A DNA stretch of 64,000 nucleotides from Geosiphon pyriformis (GCA_016748015.1 JAAOMT010000009.1:2151644-2215643); one strand, 5' to 3'. Counted from the first letter of the stretch, positions 34,528 through 48,218 are shown. Program-made: numbers and translations. The notes: a model not told the origin generated them from the sequence alone.

Positions 34528-36220
34528 ATGGAGGCCTTGCTTTCTCAGCGTAAGTTGTCGTATTCTAAGCACTCCTTGACCGAATCAACCATTCAAGATG
34601 AAACCCTCTCGTTCAGAGTCAATCCCAATCTCAGCAAGGTAATTCCAAATCAAAGGTATTGTGATCAAACTTTGATTTCTTTAACTTTCTCACGTTCTTT
34701 TTGAAAATATGAAATTTGTAGGGAATCAAAGAGGCTTATGTTTCTCTCACCTGCAATTTTGCTGATCTCCCGCATTGGTTACAGGATAATTGCGACATTT
34801 TGAGAGGGTATCGTCGGCCAACCTTTTCCTATCAAAAATGTTTGAAATCGTTATTTTATCTTCACAACGAATCCGGTAAACTTTTTTATGATCTTTTTTT
34901 GACTGATGATATATTTTTGGATAATTAATTTTTTTCGTTTAAATAGTAAACATTTGGTCGCATTTTTTGGGAGCAATTGCTTTTATCGTTATTGCCTTTA
35001 CCACCTATATTTACACGCTGTCACATAAGCCTTCGATAAATTGGTGGGATTTTCTTGTGTTTTATTGTTTCTTGGCTGGTGCAATTGTTTGCTTAGGGCT
35101 TTCTTCTTTGTTTCATACCTTTTCTTGCCATTCAGAAAAGGTATGAGTTTTGACTGCTTATTTTTTATGATCTTGATATTTTGGAGAATTCATCAAAGTC
35201 ATCTAAATGTCTTTTATTATTGTAAGGTATGCGCCAACTGGAACCGATGCGATTATATTGGAATTGTTGGATTAATTGTGTTAGTATTTCTTTTGCATGC
35301 TCAACCTATCCGGAAATGTTTTTATTTCGACTAAGAGATGTGTCATCATTATAATCTACTTTAGAGGATCGTTTTATCCAATGATATATTATGGTAGCTG
35401 CACTTTTTGATTTTAAATTTTTTTTCTACATTTTGCCATCCATGACTAAATCCCTTTTCAAAAAAGGATTTTATTGCCATAAAGTATTGCAAATACTTTA
35501 TTTATTTTTAATCTCGGCTTTTGGAATTGCTACGGTATGCATTTTATTATTTAAAAAAACTAGGTTTAAATTTTTTGATTGATTTAAGTTTTTCGAATTT
35601 AGATTGTTGTAACGGTAGCTCCTACATTTCGTACCCCTGAATTTCGTTTGTTCCGAACAGGGTTATTTTTATCCATGGGTCTCAGTGGCTTTTTTCCTGT
35701 AGCTCACGCCATAGCGATTTATGGGGTAAATTCTAATTTGGAAACCTTTTGTCAATTGAACATCTGATTCCATGCATATTCTTACTTTTGCCATTTTTAA
35801 AGTTTCATCTTTGTTTCGATGTAATCTCCCTCGATTACATGCTATTAATGGGAACTTTTTATGTCCTTGGGGCAATTATTTATGGTTTTCGGTATGAGAA
35901 ACTTATTATTAATTCTGCATAGTGTTTTTTGTATTTTTTCTTATGGTGCTTTTTTATGAATTTAGTGTACCAGAAAGATGGTTTCCAGGAAAGTTTGACA
36001 TCTGGGTACAACTTTTGATTTATTTGTCATTGATACGTTTCATTCTTTGGAATATTTTAATCTAATTATATTTTTATAGGGATCTTCTCATCAAATTTTT
36101 CATCTGTTTGTTGTATCAGCTGCTCTGGTTCATTACCATGGGGTCACATTAGCGATGGTTTATTGGCACGATCAAAATCATGAATGCCAAATAGATGTCG
36201 GATTAATGAGGCCAACTTAA
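34528..36220 (+). CDS. Izh/ADIPOR (PAQR) family seven-transmembrane protein
   Basis: Membrane protein of the progestin/adipoQ receptor family; fungal Izh members affect zinc and sterol homeostasis, and animal ADIPORs are zinc-dependent ceramidase-like receptors. Ten exons: 34528-34638, 34722-34875, 34947-35140, 35227-35279, 35365-35393, 35467-35534, 35603-35725, 35803-35891, 35966-36005, 36080-36220, giving 333 residues with all junctions in phase. Hallmarks: cytosolic N-terminus with DLPHWLQDN and GYRRP, then LHNESVNIWSHFLG, SSLFHTFSCHS, GSFYPMIYYGFYCH, the TPEFRLFRTGLF region, [21 protein letters not shown] and VHYHG. The His in SLFH and the HXXXH of SHQIFH are the expected zinc ligands. 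It shares a 279-bp promoter with EFL1. Which of the Izh1-4 paralogues it matches cannot be told. Confidence 0.93.
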
Positions 36221-36766
36221 TCTGTTTCAAATGTTCTACTTAAGATAATGGAGGGATTTTAATGAGCAGGTTGTCAGGATCCGAACTATAATTGTCATTT
36301 ACCTCGATGGATTGCTGAATGATTTTGATCGTCAATTAATAATTATTTATTTTGGTACCTTATTGCACTACAAATCAATCCGAAACATTTTGCCAAGGAG
36401 TTGGGAATTTCCCACCTTTTCAATATTATTAAAGATGTCGCGTAGCAATTTGTTTGAACTCGTTTTATTGATCATTTTAAGGTTTATTTGAGAAAGCTGG
36501 TTTCTTAATCCGACAATTTACAAGAGTGGATGTCCCATATGAGTTTCTATTTAATTTTTAAAATCGAGTTCACATAATAAGAACCCTTTAAGGACTTTTC
36601 TTGCTTGAAAACAATCGGATTTGGGTATTCGTTAAGCAAAACTAGCGAATCTCAACTAGAAATTCCACTCACACCCGTCCTCCCCCGACCACACTTTCAT
36701 AAATGAAAAGCTACTAAAATTCAATGTTCAGTTATGAGATAAAAATAAAAATCAAATTGACCAACA
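36221..36766. other. Intergenic region between convergent genes
   Basis: Lies between the 3' ends of the Izh/ADIPOR gene (plus) and the peroxin gene (minus). It must hold both 3' UTRs. No other frame or structure stands out. Confidence 0.55.
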
Positions 36767-38500
36767 CTAGATATTGGACGGTCCAGGTTTGGGTTTTGCA
36801 TTGATCGAGGTGTCCACAGCTGACAACTCGAACTTTCCGTCTGTTCCTCGGGAAATTAAAGGAAGTGTTTTATGTCTTTCTCGTGATGAGCCATCATTCT
36901 GTTCATCTAAATTTTCCACGACTTCATTCGCAATCTGGAAAGGCGCTTCGTTCGGAGAATTCTGAATCTTCTCAATGGTTTCTACCAGCTGAGCAGCTCT
37001 GACCCATTTTCTTCTCCGTGTGTATCGACGAAATCCACCCTTTCCCGAGAAATGCTTCCATCTGTTGTCGGCGTATTCCCACCCCTCCTTATCAACGTCA
37101 CCATCAAGATCCACCCACCATTCGCTATCAACCCATCGCCATTCCTCGGTCTTGCGAATCAGCATGTTAGGTTCATCTGGCGACGCCGTTAGTTGGATTG
37201 AGGGAGGAGGAAGTTGGAAAGAATTTTTATTGTTAGTTGGTTCATTATATTCGTCGGACCTTGAAAAATGCAAGCGTTTCCGATAATTTGTTAAGAATTT
37301 TAGATATTCAAATGAATTAAATAAGTAGTGGGTTCAAATTACCAAGGAGGTCTTTCATTTGGGAACAAATTTGTCGTCCAATCAAGACCAAGCCACCAGC
37401 GTTGATTCTCGTATAACACAAATCGAAAAACAAGATCTGCAGACGTTTTTGAATCATCTCTGGTAGTCTTTTTGGCAAGTTTTTTTTGCTGCTCTTTGGC
37501 TTTGCGTACCAAAGTTCCGACAGAAAAGCCACGTCCTTTTTGATTTAATCTTCCACCCCAGATAAATCCAATCAAAAAACCGATAATTCCTCGAAATAAT
37601 GGAGATTGCATTAACGCGTAACGTATTACTTTGAACCATGGACTGTTCCACACTAGCGCCAGTGTTCCACTAACCAGGAAAATCCATGTCAACGGAACAA
37701 AATAATTCATAAAAACCCAAACAGGATAAGAGTATAAAAGACCAAGGATAACTATCTGAGTCTGGGCTGGATTTGACCAATTTATATGTTGATCAATATC
37801 TTTGACCAATGCATGCCAATCGGTAAGTTTTTCGGATATATTTTGAATCTCTTGAACAGTTCGATTCAGATCAAGCTGAGAAATAGAGCTAGCAAGGGAA
37901 CTAGGTTTACCTTCGATAGGGAAATATATAGTTAAAATAAACCCAGAAAAGTCAAAACTTTGACAAGGTATCAGCAAGTTTTGAACTTGCATAACCACCT
38001 TAATATACAGACCGCAAAGACAGATAGGCTTGAATAGGAAAGTGTAATATTCACTAATTACCAAGTCGCTCACGCTTTCCCTTTTCAACCCAGCGCCAAC
38101 TAATCCAAGCGATTAGAATTACATGTATACCAAAGACGATAAGTTCTCTGGGAAATAAGCACATTGTCCACCATATGGCAACTAATAAACAGGACTCTGA
38201 AGGGTTTGAAGCTTGCCAGGTCACTAGCGAAAGAAAATACGAGAAAAAATGTATAAGGGGTGTGGTGTAAGTAAGAACCCGAGTGATACTGGTTGGGGTA
38301 GAAGATAAAAAGTCTACAGAGGAGGCGACGGGGGAACTGTGCATGCCAGTTCCGTTGGAAGTTGAAGATATTGAACCAGAACGGGAGATATTTTTGGTAA
38401 CCATTGACATGTTCTCTGGTGTGTCGGCTTGCTTCAAGAAATTTTTGGATAAGGGAGGAAGGTTGGTGAGGAAAAAAGCTTGCCAGTCAAATGAGTCCAT
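36767..38500 (-). CDS. Pex24-type dysferlin-domain peroxin (Pex28-Pex32-like)
   Basis: Integral membrane protein of the fungal Pex24p family, which acts at ER subdomains and peroxisomes to control peroxisome number and lipid droplet biogenesis. Three exons: 38500-38062, 37910-37343, 37259-36767, 499 residues, all junctions in phase. The N-terminal half has a hydrophobic reticulon-like region: HFFSYFLSLVTW, a WWTMCLFPRELIVFGIHVIL helix, then a hydrophobic pair around IVILGLLYSYPVWVFMNYF. A DysFN motif FVLYENQRWWLGLDW...NERPPWSD straddles intron 2. DysFC follows: EWRWVDSEWWVD, GWEYADNRWKHFS and RRYTRRRKWVRAAQLVE. The C-tail is Ser/Pro-rich and probably disordered. Which yeast paralogue is closest is undecided. 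Confidence 0.9.
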
Positions 38501-39590
38501 TTAATAGCTAGCAGCGTGGTTTAATGTCAAAAAGGTAATTTTTAAATTCGTCAAATAGAAATTGAATGATGAGCATTTACACGTGAGAATCTGTAGGTGT
38601 GAATGAGAAATCAAAAAGAGGGTTAAATTAATTATCCACACGGGACTAGATAAACTAAGGGATTATTCCACCAGCAGGAATTCATGGGCAAGCGTTTTAT
38701 CAATGAGTTCCCAAAATGGGAAACGAAATCATAAATGTTTTTATCTTTTAATTAATGCTTCTTCAATTTAATTAATTTCATTAAATCCATTATTATACTT
38801 TCAAATTAAATATTAATGCTATCTATTATTATATTAAAATCAAAACTGTTAATTTTTTATTATCATTATAACTGTTTTGGATACAAAATAATATTTGCCT
38901 CTTTTAAAATTTTGTTTTACTTCTCTATTTTTAAATTAAAAAAAAAAACAATTAATCTAAAGCATCTAAAATTTATAAAAATAAACTATTAATAAATTTA
39001 ATAATTTTTGCTTAGAAAAAACAACTTGTTTATGATTTAAATAATAACATATAATAATAAATTACAAAATTTAAGAAATTAAATTAAATTAGATTAAATT
39101 ATTAATTATAAATGGATAAAATTGATAATTTTATTTAAAAAATTTTGATTAAAATCAATATTTATATAATAATATAAATAAATAAAATTATTAAAAATAT
39201 ATATATTATATGTACTTAAATTTATATATAAAATGTATATTTTTTAAATATTTTGTCTTTTTTTTCGAATTATTTTAATTTTTAATGTGTAGAGTTAATT
39301 ATAAACATAAATTCTTTGTCATTTTAAAATGTATAGAAAAATCTTTCATTTAAACTAGCTTTACTTGCGTTGGATATGAATGGGAAAAAATAGATTGCAT
39401 TCAATAATCTAATAAATTATTAACATGAAATTACGGAATGTTCGTTTCTTCAATACCTAGTTGCCATTTTTAAAACTTCATATATATGTGATTCTTGGCC
39501 TTTCCTACAAGATTCTCTTTTTTTAAGCGGTATTTATTAATTCATGATTCAATAAGTACAATTAGAAAAAGAAAATTATAAGATAACTTA
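38501..39590. other. Intergenic, AT-rich in the middle, no gene
   Basis: 38501-38700 presumably contains the peroxin promoter. 38740-39300 is very AT-rich, like the decayed repeat tracts. 39300-39590 is the 3' flank of the next minus-strand gene. No open frame worth reporting. Confidence 0.5.
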
Positions 39591-40799
39591 TCACTTGGTT
39601 TTGTTATCACTGTTATCTGAACTATCTCCACGGCTTTCATTGGTGTTATTATTTTCTGCGCCACCGGGATTAAAACCATTATTTCCATCACCACCACCAC
39701 CACCTTTAATCCACTCTTCAACTTTTTTCTTCAAATTATCTTGGACAAGATGAATTGCATCCAATCTTTGAGCACTTTCATAAAAGCGATGAAAGAATGA
39801 AGCTTGTGTTCCATCTGTCCAAGATTCAAAATATCGTTTTACAAGTTCAAATCCTGGTGAAAATGCACGGGTGATGACACGGGTCGCTTTTAGAAAATCA
39901 TTGAATTAAATTATATAATTTCTCAATGGGGTTTAAAAAGTTATGCAATTTAAAAAATATTATATACTTACTCTCTGCTGCTGTTCGCTCAAACTTTTCT
40001 CCTAAATCAATTTCATACTCCTTACTGTATGAAATACAAGTAGAAAATTAGTAGAGGGATTAAATTGTTTTATTCAAAAATCAAAATTAAATAATACGTT
40101 TTCTGATTCCAAGATTTAGGGGACTCCTCAAAAGTTTCCGTGTTGTCCTGTTTCATCTCTAATTCCAAGAAAAAAAGCCGGTTTAAGATTCGTGACTTTA
40201 ATTACCAAATAACCATTGCACAACTCACCTCCCATGTATTCCTTGCAAGCTTCAGCACCTTTCACATAAGATAAATAATATCCATCAAGAAAATTCCAAC
40301 GGGAACGTACTTGTGGTAAATTAACTTTTTTTCCACTATTTAATTCAGAATCAATGCCTTTTGATATGAGGGGTTGTTTCGAATTTCCTTTATGAGAATC
40401 ATTACTTCTAATAGGCTCTTTATATTGGTCACTTTTTTCTTCTTTGTCTTTCTCTTTAACTTTTTTCCTTTTTAAGCATAACATTCGACAATCAGGTTCT
40501 TTTCCTTCTCTCCTTCTTACATCTTTCTGCTTAACCCACTGTATGCAGATTTCATCAGTTTTAGGTTTCATATTTTCTGAAGTGGAGGTATTTGTGCTGA
40601 TTGATTCATAAAATCCACGAAGAACGGTTCGAAATGCAAAAATACTAGGAACAGGGATTTTTGGACCATCAGGAAGAGTAGGGGCCGGATCATTCGTTTC
40701 TGGAGAGGGTACTTCAGTTTTTGACTGTAAAGAGGACAGTGGTTCAAGCTCTGTTATAGAGTCCGAGGTAGAACTAATGGGAGAGTTATTTTGGGCCAT
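39591..40799 (-). CDS. Uncharacterised fungal protein, 326 residues
   Basis: Four exons: 40799-40229, 40158-40098, 40024-39972, 39886-39591, with in-phase canonical GT-AG junctions and a TGA immediately followed by TAA. The N-terminal 150 residues are Ser/Thr/Pro- then Lys/Glu-rich and probably disordered; they contain a basic stretch with two Cys (CRMLCLKRKKVKEKDKEEK). The C-terminal half looks folded: SRWNFLDGYYLSYVKGAEACKEYMG, YEIDLGEKFERTAAE, then FSPGFELVKRYFESWTDG and SFFHRFYESAQRLDAIH, probably helical. A five-Gly run and an Asn/Ser-rich acidic tail follow. No signal peptide or transmembrane helix is evident. I do not recognise the family and assign no function. Confidence 0.82.
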
Positions 40800-42284
40800 G
40801 TGTTTGAGTAAGGTATCTTATTAAAAGCGAAGGCACCAAAAATCGGTTATTGATGGAAGTGGACGGATACATCTAAAATATTATTTCGTCCGACAATTTC
40901 CGTGACTATTACACCCTTTAAATCAAGATGGCCCAATGATAATTAAACATAAAAAAATTCTTTCAACCTCTTATAAATTTTATACCTTTATTTCGCAATA
41001 TAAGTTAGTTCATTAACTTTGACCATTTATTTTTTTGAGGTGTAACTTATCTAATGTCACCGAATTAATAGCTTCTCAAGTAGATTATTAACTATTATGA
41101 TGTCTTCCCAAAACAAGCCATTCGCGGGCTTTTGTAAAGCTTTTGGATGTTTCCATACATGTTAAGTTATAGTCATGAAGGATATTCTTGTTAGATTCAC
41201 AGATAGGCTAAATGAAGCAAAATGATAAGTTGCTTTAAAGAGAAAAAATGCCACCTTAACAGTAAAAAGGAGGCTAATAATATCAGTAATATTAATGAAT
41301 GAAGCATATTTGAAAGGATATTTTACTTTCACTTTCTATATATATTTTTAAATAAATATATGTGAAATATTCAATAAAAAATATACAAACGTATGCAAGT
41401 ACAAAATACTGTGACATGTCCAGATCCCTTCCACACAATTGCGAAAGGATTTGTGTTATTCTTCATTATTACATGTTCTGTTATGTTATTTATGATTGGC
41501 CAGTTTTTTCACTTAAGTAATATTATCTTTTCCTTTAAAATTAAGCTTCTGCAAAATCATACAATTTTTTTTTGTAGTTTCTCAAATTGGAGATTGGTCA
41601 TTCTTCCAAAGTGGTTGACTGTAAGTTGACTGTAAGTAGACTTATTGTGAAATTTAAAAATATAATAAAACAGTGTTTAAATACCGAGTACAACTGATAA
41701 ATTTTTTTGTAATTAAGTGTTAAATAATTCTTCTTAATAAATTGTTCAACTTGTTATAAAACCTTTTTGTTGAACAAACAATTGGTATTATTTGAATATA
41801 ATCTTTGTATGTTCAACTATTCTCTAATTTTGTAAAAATAATAACTGATTACCTTTTTTGGTAATTCTTTTAGTTTTGGTTTTAATTTGTTGGTTTTTTA
41901 AATATTCTTAGTGTTAAATAAACTTTTGTTTTTTTTTGTTGTTGTTATATAATATATTTTTAATTTTTAATTATTATTTTTAAGTTAATATTGGATTTTT
42001 ATACTGTTTTAAAAAATTATTAAAAATTAAAAATCTTTTTTGAAATTTTTATAATATCCAAATTTTAAGTATTTTTTATATTTATATTTTTAAATTTTAT
42101 AATATAATTTTTTTAATAAAAACTGTTTTTAATAACAACAATTGGTTTTAAATTTTATGAAATTTTTTTGGATTCAATCAATAAGATTTATAGTATTTAT
42201 GTTATTAAAAATTGGCTTATAATAAAGTTTTAATTAATTTTTATACAATATTTTCTTTAAAATTTCGAATAAAATTATTAATTA
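40800..42284. other. Intergenic to AT-rich tract, no gene
   Basis: 40800-41390 probably holds the promoter of the minus-strand gene. From about 41640 the sequence becomes AT-rich like the decayed repeats. The only longer frame (41393-41629, plus) shows no domain and is not called. Confidence 0.5.
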
Positions 42285-43333
42285 TACTTTTTTTTTTCTT
42301 ATGTTCCAAATTCTTTAAAGAACAAATCTTGAAAAAAAAGTTTTTTATTTTTTCTTGTTATTTTCTTGTAAACATTTTTTAAGCAAATAATCTCTTTGTA
42401 GTAAACTTGGTGGTTGCTTTAAATAATATTATGTCTAAAAAAAAAGTGCCCAAAAAGTTTTTTACAGTCCTGTTAAAAATTTTTTCTCCCAAAAAAAAAA
42501 GATATCTATTAGTAATATTAAATATTTTATTAATAAAAAGAATATCTCTTTAATTAAACCTAGTATTAATAATAATATATATTCAAATATAAACAGTAAA
42601 TTTGGTAATAATAAAGATAATAGTGTTTCATTAAGAATTAATAATAGCTTTCTTTTTGGCTTAATAACAAATATTTCTAAAGCTAAAAGGGTAAATACTA
42701 GTTTGGTTTGTGATTTTTTTATTAGCTCAATTAATTATAATATAGATGAAAATAAAAACTTTTCTCTCTTCCTTTTAATATTTTTCTTGAAAAAAGGTAA
42801 ATTAATTTTAAGATAATAAAAAACCAAGTTAAAATAACTATTAAGAAATTTTTTGCATTAAACATTAATCTTTTAGTTATAAAAAAAATCAGCAATAACA
42901 AAAACTCAGTTTATTAGAAAAAAAATTTTATTAATCAATAATTTTGAGAAGATTACTATTTTTTTAAAATTTAAAGAGATTATTTAATCAATATTTATAT
43001 CAAAAAAAAATATAAAAAAGACTGTATTATTGGCTAAAAATAAAGAAATTATTATAAACAACAATGTTAAAAAACAAGAAATTCATTCAGATCAGACTGT
43101 AATTATTAAAAAAATTTCTATAAATATGCCAAAAAAAATAATTATTGCAGTTCTCTCTAAGTTTAATTAAGTAATATTGATTTGTTTACAATTAATTAGA
43201 ATATAACAGAAGACTATAGTAGAATTTGTTGAATTGAATTAAACAGATTAGTTAGCTTTAAAATAGTCATTCCTAATTGAAAAAGATTCAGTACAAGTAA
43301 TCAAAACTATGAAAGATTATGATATTATAGATG
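42285..43333 (+). mobile_element. Old LINE 5' fragment (copy 6): 5' UTR and ORF1 part
   Basis: Matches 9180-10200 of copy 1 with heavy C-to-T and G-to-A decay. ATGTCTAAAAAAAAAGTGCC at 42431 corresponds to ORF1 start of copy 1, and later KKISINMPKK-like sequence corresponds to KKILMDTPKK. The match ends near 43333, exactly where the P segment of the composite element begins. No ORF survives. Confidence 0.75.
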
Positions 43334-44108
43334 ATTATTTGAGATATTAAAACAAATAACAAACTCATAACTTAATGCTCAATAATTGGTAATATTAATA
43401 ATTTTTAAAGGTTTTTGTTGAGTTTTTTGTATAATAAACAGAGATTTAATTAATGGTTTTTTCTATGAATTTTTTTTTTAGTGTAATGGCCAGTTTATTC
43501 TAACAGTCATGCTTTTCTGATAAGCTATTTTTAAATTTTTACTCTTATTCCCAGATTTTTTACCAGACTATTCTTAACATCAAATACTCAGTGCTTAATT
43601 TTTTTAATCAATTAGTAAACAACAAAAAAATAAAATAAAATAAAAATAAAAAAAAATAAAAAAAGAAAATAAAAAATTAATATTCCATTAATAGTCATAA
43701 TTAAGAGCTATTGTTTCAGTATAGTTAAGTATTAAATTCTATCTACATAAAGTGTTAATAGTGGCAAAAGTAATTAATATTTTTAATTAAACAATGATAG
43801 CATGAATTAGATAATAATTAGATATTTTATTAATATTAATATGATTTTACTTCAAGTTATAGAAAATTAATTTTTAAAGAAAAAAATAAAAGTAAGTAGT
43901 TATTACTAGTTACTATTCTGTTTGAGTTGAATTCTAAATACTTTTCTGCTTTTAATATTCTCACTATATATACATAATTTGTATTATATGAAATTTTTTG
44001 AAATCCTGCAATTCTTCAAAAAAAATTCTGGAATTCTCTATTTTATTATGCTTATTTTTAATTAGCTATTTTATCTATTATTATAATTCCTAATTTTTAT
44101 AAGTAACA
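43334..44108. mobile_element. Second copy of the P plus inverted-Q composite unit
   Basis: Segment P (43334-43460, TTATTTGAGATATT then AACAAACTCATAACTTAATGC) is followed by the inverted Q arm ending GTAACA at 44108. The whole stretch, including the P-to-Q junction, aligns with 13250-14204 of the insert in LINE copy 1, but it is AT-decayed. The left Q arm and the right inverted P are missing. Confidence 0.62.
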
Positions 44109-47100
44109 TTATTTTTTTCTTTTAATATTAAGTTTTATTAAGATCTCTTAAATCTTTTAAATTTTTTTCTTGGATTAGCTCTATAATTTATTTTTCAAGA
44201 ATTACTTGGACAATATTGGTCTGTAATTTTTCAAATTAGGCATTGGTAATTTTTTCTAATTGGTTGATAATTACTGTTTTCATTGTTAGATGTAATAGTA
44301 TTTTCAGACAGTCTTGGAATCTTGTTTGTAACCAGTATATTGCTTGTGTCTATATGAATAGATTGTTTTTTCTTATAAATTGTTTGAGTTATTGTAATAT
44401 TGTTATATTAAACATTTATTTTGTTTTATCTGTATATAAGTTCTGAATATTGAGCTTTTGTTCCAAATAATAATAGCAAAAGTTTCTTGGAAATTGTTGT
44501 GTCCACTATTTTCAATTTTTTTTTGTTAACTTCTTGTATAATACTATTGTTTTTGGTGTTTCTATAAATATTTTTACTTTTGCTATTATATCTTCTACTA
44601 TATTTTTATATTTTTCATATACTCTATGTTGTATCTTGTATAGAAATTTTCATTTTTTTTCTGTATATTGAATGATTTGTTGATTGATTGCAATTTTTAT
44701 GTTTAATTTTTAATGTTTGATCAGTTAAAATAGTTGTTAAATTAGTAAATGAATGTTGTCAGTAATTTTTATTTTTTTATTTGCTTTTATTATATGTATT
44801 GGTTTTTTATATACTGTTTTTGTAAATTAATTTAATGTGTTTGTGTCAATGATTATAATTGGTTCTAGATTTTGTGGAATTTTATCTGGTTAGACTAGTA
44901 TTTATTGTATTTCTAGTTGTAAAATATTACTAGTAAATAATATTATTATATTGTGATATGATTTTAGTTAATCCTTATGTGCTGCTTTAATTAAGATTTT
45001 GTTGTTTTATCTTAATTTATAAGTTTTATTTCCTAAAATTTTTTCAATGTAAAATTGTTCATCTTATTTAAGATCAAATTTTTCACTCTATTGTTTTTTT
45101 GCTTTGGTATAATATAAGAATACTTTGTCTTCAATTTTAAATTCGATTGGTTTATTTGATAACTAATTATTATGTTATTTATTTTGTTTTGCTTGTGACT
45201 TTTGTATGTTATTAGCTGTTTTTTGTCTTTTGTTTTCTAAAGTTTTTATTAAGTCATATGTTTTTCTTAATAATATTTTTTGAAAGTTGGCTTTTGTTAT
45301 TAATTCTGTTAAATATGTATTAATATTTATCTCAATTGATAATGTTGTTGTTCTATTATAAACAAGTTTGAATGGTGTTGCTTATGTGATATCTTGTTTT
45401 ATTATTTGATAAGCAAATAATACTAATAAAATCAACAAATCTTATTTGTCTTGGTTTTTTTGGCTGATCTTGGCTATTACTTTACATAATATTCTGTTGA
45501 ATCTTTTGACTAAGCCATTTGTTTATAAATAATATGATGATAATAATGGTTTCTTAATTCCAAATCTTTGACTTAATTTTGTTAATGTTCTATTTACAAA
45601 ATAAGTTTTTTAATCTAATAATAATTTTTTTAAACATTTATGTCAACAAATTAAATTTTGGTATATAAATTTGGTTATGAATTTTATATTTACTCTTTGA
45701 ATTGTTTTTATTTCTGGCCATTTTGTAAAATAGTCTATGGCTACTACTATATATTAATTGTCTCTGCTAGTAATAGTTAATGATTTAATTAAGTCAATTT
45801 TAATTTAATCAAATGGTTGTCTTACTTTAATTGGTCTTAATAGTTTATTGGGTTTTATTCCTTCTCTTTTTTAACAAACATTACAATTTTGAACATATTG
45901 AATAATATTTGGATACATAGATGGCCAGTAGTATTTTTTTCTGGTTCTTTTCATGATTGCTTTTTTATAAAAATGTCCTATTGTTAAATTTGAGTGTATA
46001 TTGAACAATATTGTTTCTTTTTTTGGTTTTGTGATTACTCTGAATAGCTGGTCTAAATATTTCCTGTTTTTTTAATATAGTATATTTTGATAAGTAATAA
46101 AGTATTTTGCTTGTTGTTTTATGTTATTTTGTTCTTTTTAATATAATTTCTCCTTAAACTATTGAGTATTAATATAATGTTAAAATTGTTGATATTTTTG
46201 TGTATTCATCTTTTGTTATATTTTTGGGATAAAATGTTTTATATTTGTCTTATTTGTAACAAACTGTTGGTATTTTTTTTTCTTTTTCTTTTTTATAATA
46301 TACAATATAATTAAATAATAATAGTTTTAATTTTTATCTTGTATGACAATTATCTTCAAATTTTTGTTTCTGGATTAATGTCAATCCTTTATAATCAGTA
46401 TATATATTAAACTTTTGGCTTAAGTATTCTTTCTATTTAATGACAGTCCAATAAATAGCTAAGTATTCTAATATTAAAGTTTCATAGTTTTTTTCAGCTG
46501 AACTTAAATTTTGGCTGGCATATGCTACTGAATGTTCTTGTTTATTGGTTTTTTTTTGTAACAATATAGCTTTTAATACTTGACTAAATGCATTAGTGAT
46601 GATAATAAATGGTTTGTTGTAATCTGAATAAATCAATATTAAAGTTTAAATAAGCTTTCTTTTTAAGATGTTAAAAGCTTTTTGTTGACATTTTTTGCTT
46701 AAAGCTGGTAAAGTAGTTGAGCCAGTTTAAAGAAGTTTTAGATAAAAAAGCAATAGTATTCAGCAAATTCCAAGAATACTTTTAATTCTATAAAATTTGT
46801 TGATACTGAAAAGTTTTTAACTATTTTATTTTTGTTTGGATCTGTTTTAATACCATTTTTGCTTATAATATGTTCCAAAAACTTGAATTTAGTTTTACCA
46901 AAAAAGCATTTGGTTGTATTCAATTTCAATTTGGCTCTTCTTAACCTTTTGAATACTTATTAAAAATAATGAAAATGATTATCAAATATTTCTGAGAACA
47001 CATTGGATTTATTTAAGTAAACTACTACAAATTTTTATAATAATCTGGTGTAAACAATTTTTATAAGCTATTAAAAAGTAACTGGGACATTAATTAAACT

Positions 47101-48218
47101 GAATGGCATAATATTGAATTTAAAATTTTTTTTTTGATAGTAAATACCATCTTTTCTTTGTTGGCTAAATTTATGGTTATTTACTAGTAACCACTATCTA
47201 AGTCCAATTTTGAAAATTATTTCTTCTCTCTGAAAGCATCAAATAACTTTTGGATTTGTGGAATTAGATAATTGTTTCTATAAGTAATATTGTTAAGTTT
47301 TCTATAATCCATACAAAAACAGATTTTTTTATTCTTTTTTTAAACAAATATTACTGATAATAACTATAAACACATTGATAATTGAATTAATACATTGTTC
47401 AATATTTAGTTGATTTTTTGTCAAATAATTTCATGGCTAGTTAGTGGTACTCTATATGTTTATTGCTTTATTAGCATGGTATTTTTAGTTTTGATCTGGT
47501 GTTAAATGATGTCAATTTTACCAAATTTTTTTTTATTAGCAAAGATGTTAATGAAATTGTTGAGTAGTATTTTGAATTGTATACATTAAAATAGATTTAA
47601 GTTTTCCAAGTTTATTTGTTCCAATTGTTTTGGTTGTAACAAATAACATTTTTTTCATTTGTATATAGTTTGTAATATAATATTCACATATTTGCAAAGT
47701 TGTGCAAAATCTGAAATAGTGGTTGATGCTTGGTTCTTAACTTTAATGCTTAAGTATTTAATAGTAGTTCTATTTAGTGTTTCTATGGAGTCTTTAATTG
47801 TATTATATATTGGAATTTTAATGTGTTTATGATTCTTGGCTGATATGTAAAGATTGGTAATACCAATTTTTTTTAATTCACAAATGGTGATTTTTATTTC
47901 AAAAATTTGGAATTAATTCTTTATTTTCTTTTTTATAACTAATATATACTAGTTATATAATAAAATGGAAATTGATTGATAAGTAGAAATAATTTTTTTC
48001 TTATCAATTATTTTTTTTTGGCCATATTAACTGGTATTTTTACTCTATCTATAGATCTGAATCCTTTAATTTTTTTTACAATAATCTCAAACTTTTTCTT
48101 TATTCTTATTGACACTAACTAAGCTATTTTAACCAAAAGCAGAAATATTGCTTATACTATCTTTTTATTTGATTTAATTATGTATTTTTTTTCTAAGTTG
48201 TTTTGTAGTATTTTTTTA
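44109..48218 (-). pseudogene. Old gypsy pol: dUTPase end, RT, RNase H, integrase (decayed)
   Basis: Minus strand order: dUTPase C-terminal part at about 48200-48020 (an AIFLLL stretch, then GFRSIDRVKIPVN for motif 5). RT at about 47.9-46.74 kb (IMPFSLINVPVTF, a mutated VVVYLNK for YLDD near 47000, KLNTTKCFFGKTKFKFLEHI). RNase H at 46636-46433 (VAYASQNLSSAEKNYETL). Integrase at about 46.0-45.2 kb (YWPSMYP, a zinc-finger NCNVC, VAIDYFTKWPE, then TNGLVKRFNR). Stops fall repeatedly on conserved Gln codons. LINE copy 3 interrupts the dUTPase at 48219. The region below 44.6 kb is a poorly conserved tail. Confidence 0.85.
48204..48218. repeat. Target-site duplication of LINE copy 3, left copy
   Basis: TGTAGTATTTTTTTA here and TGCAGTATTTCTTTA at 57935-57949 agree at 13 of 15 bases; both differences are C/T. 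Confidence 0.65.

Noticed and set aside
35669-35875. Minus-strand frame of 68 codons
   Set aside because: Antisense to exons 7-8 and intron of the Izh/ADIPOR gene.
41393-41629. Plus-strand frame of 78 codons with hydrophobic segments
   Set aside because: AT-rich flank, no domain, no upstream or downstream gene structure; hydrophobic residues are expected from T-rich codons.
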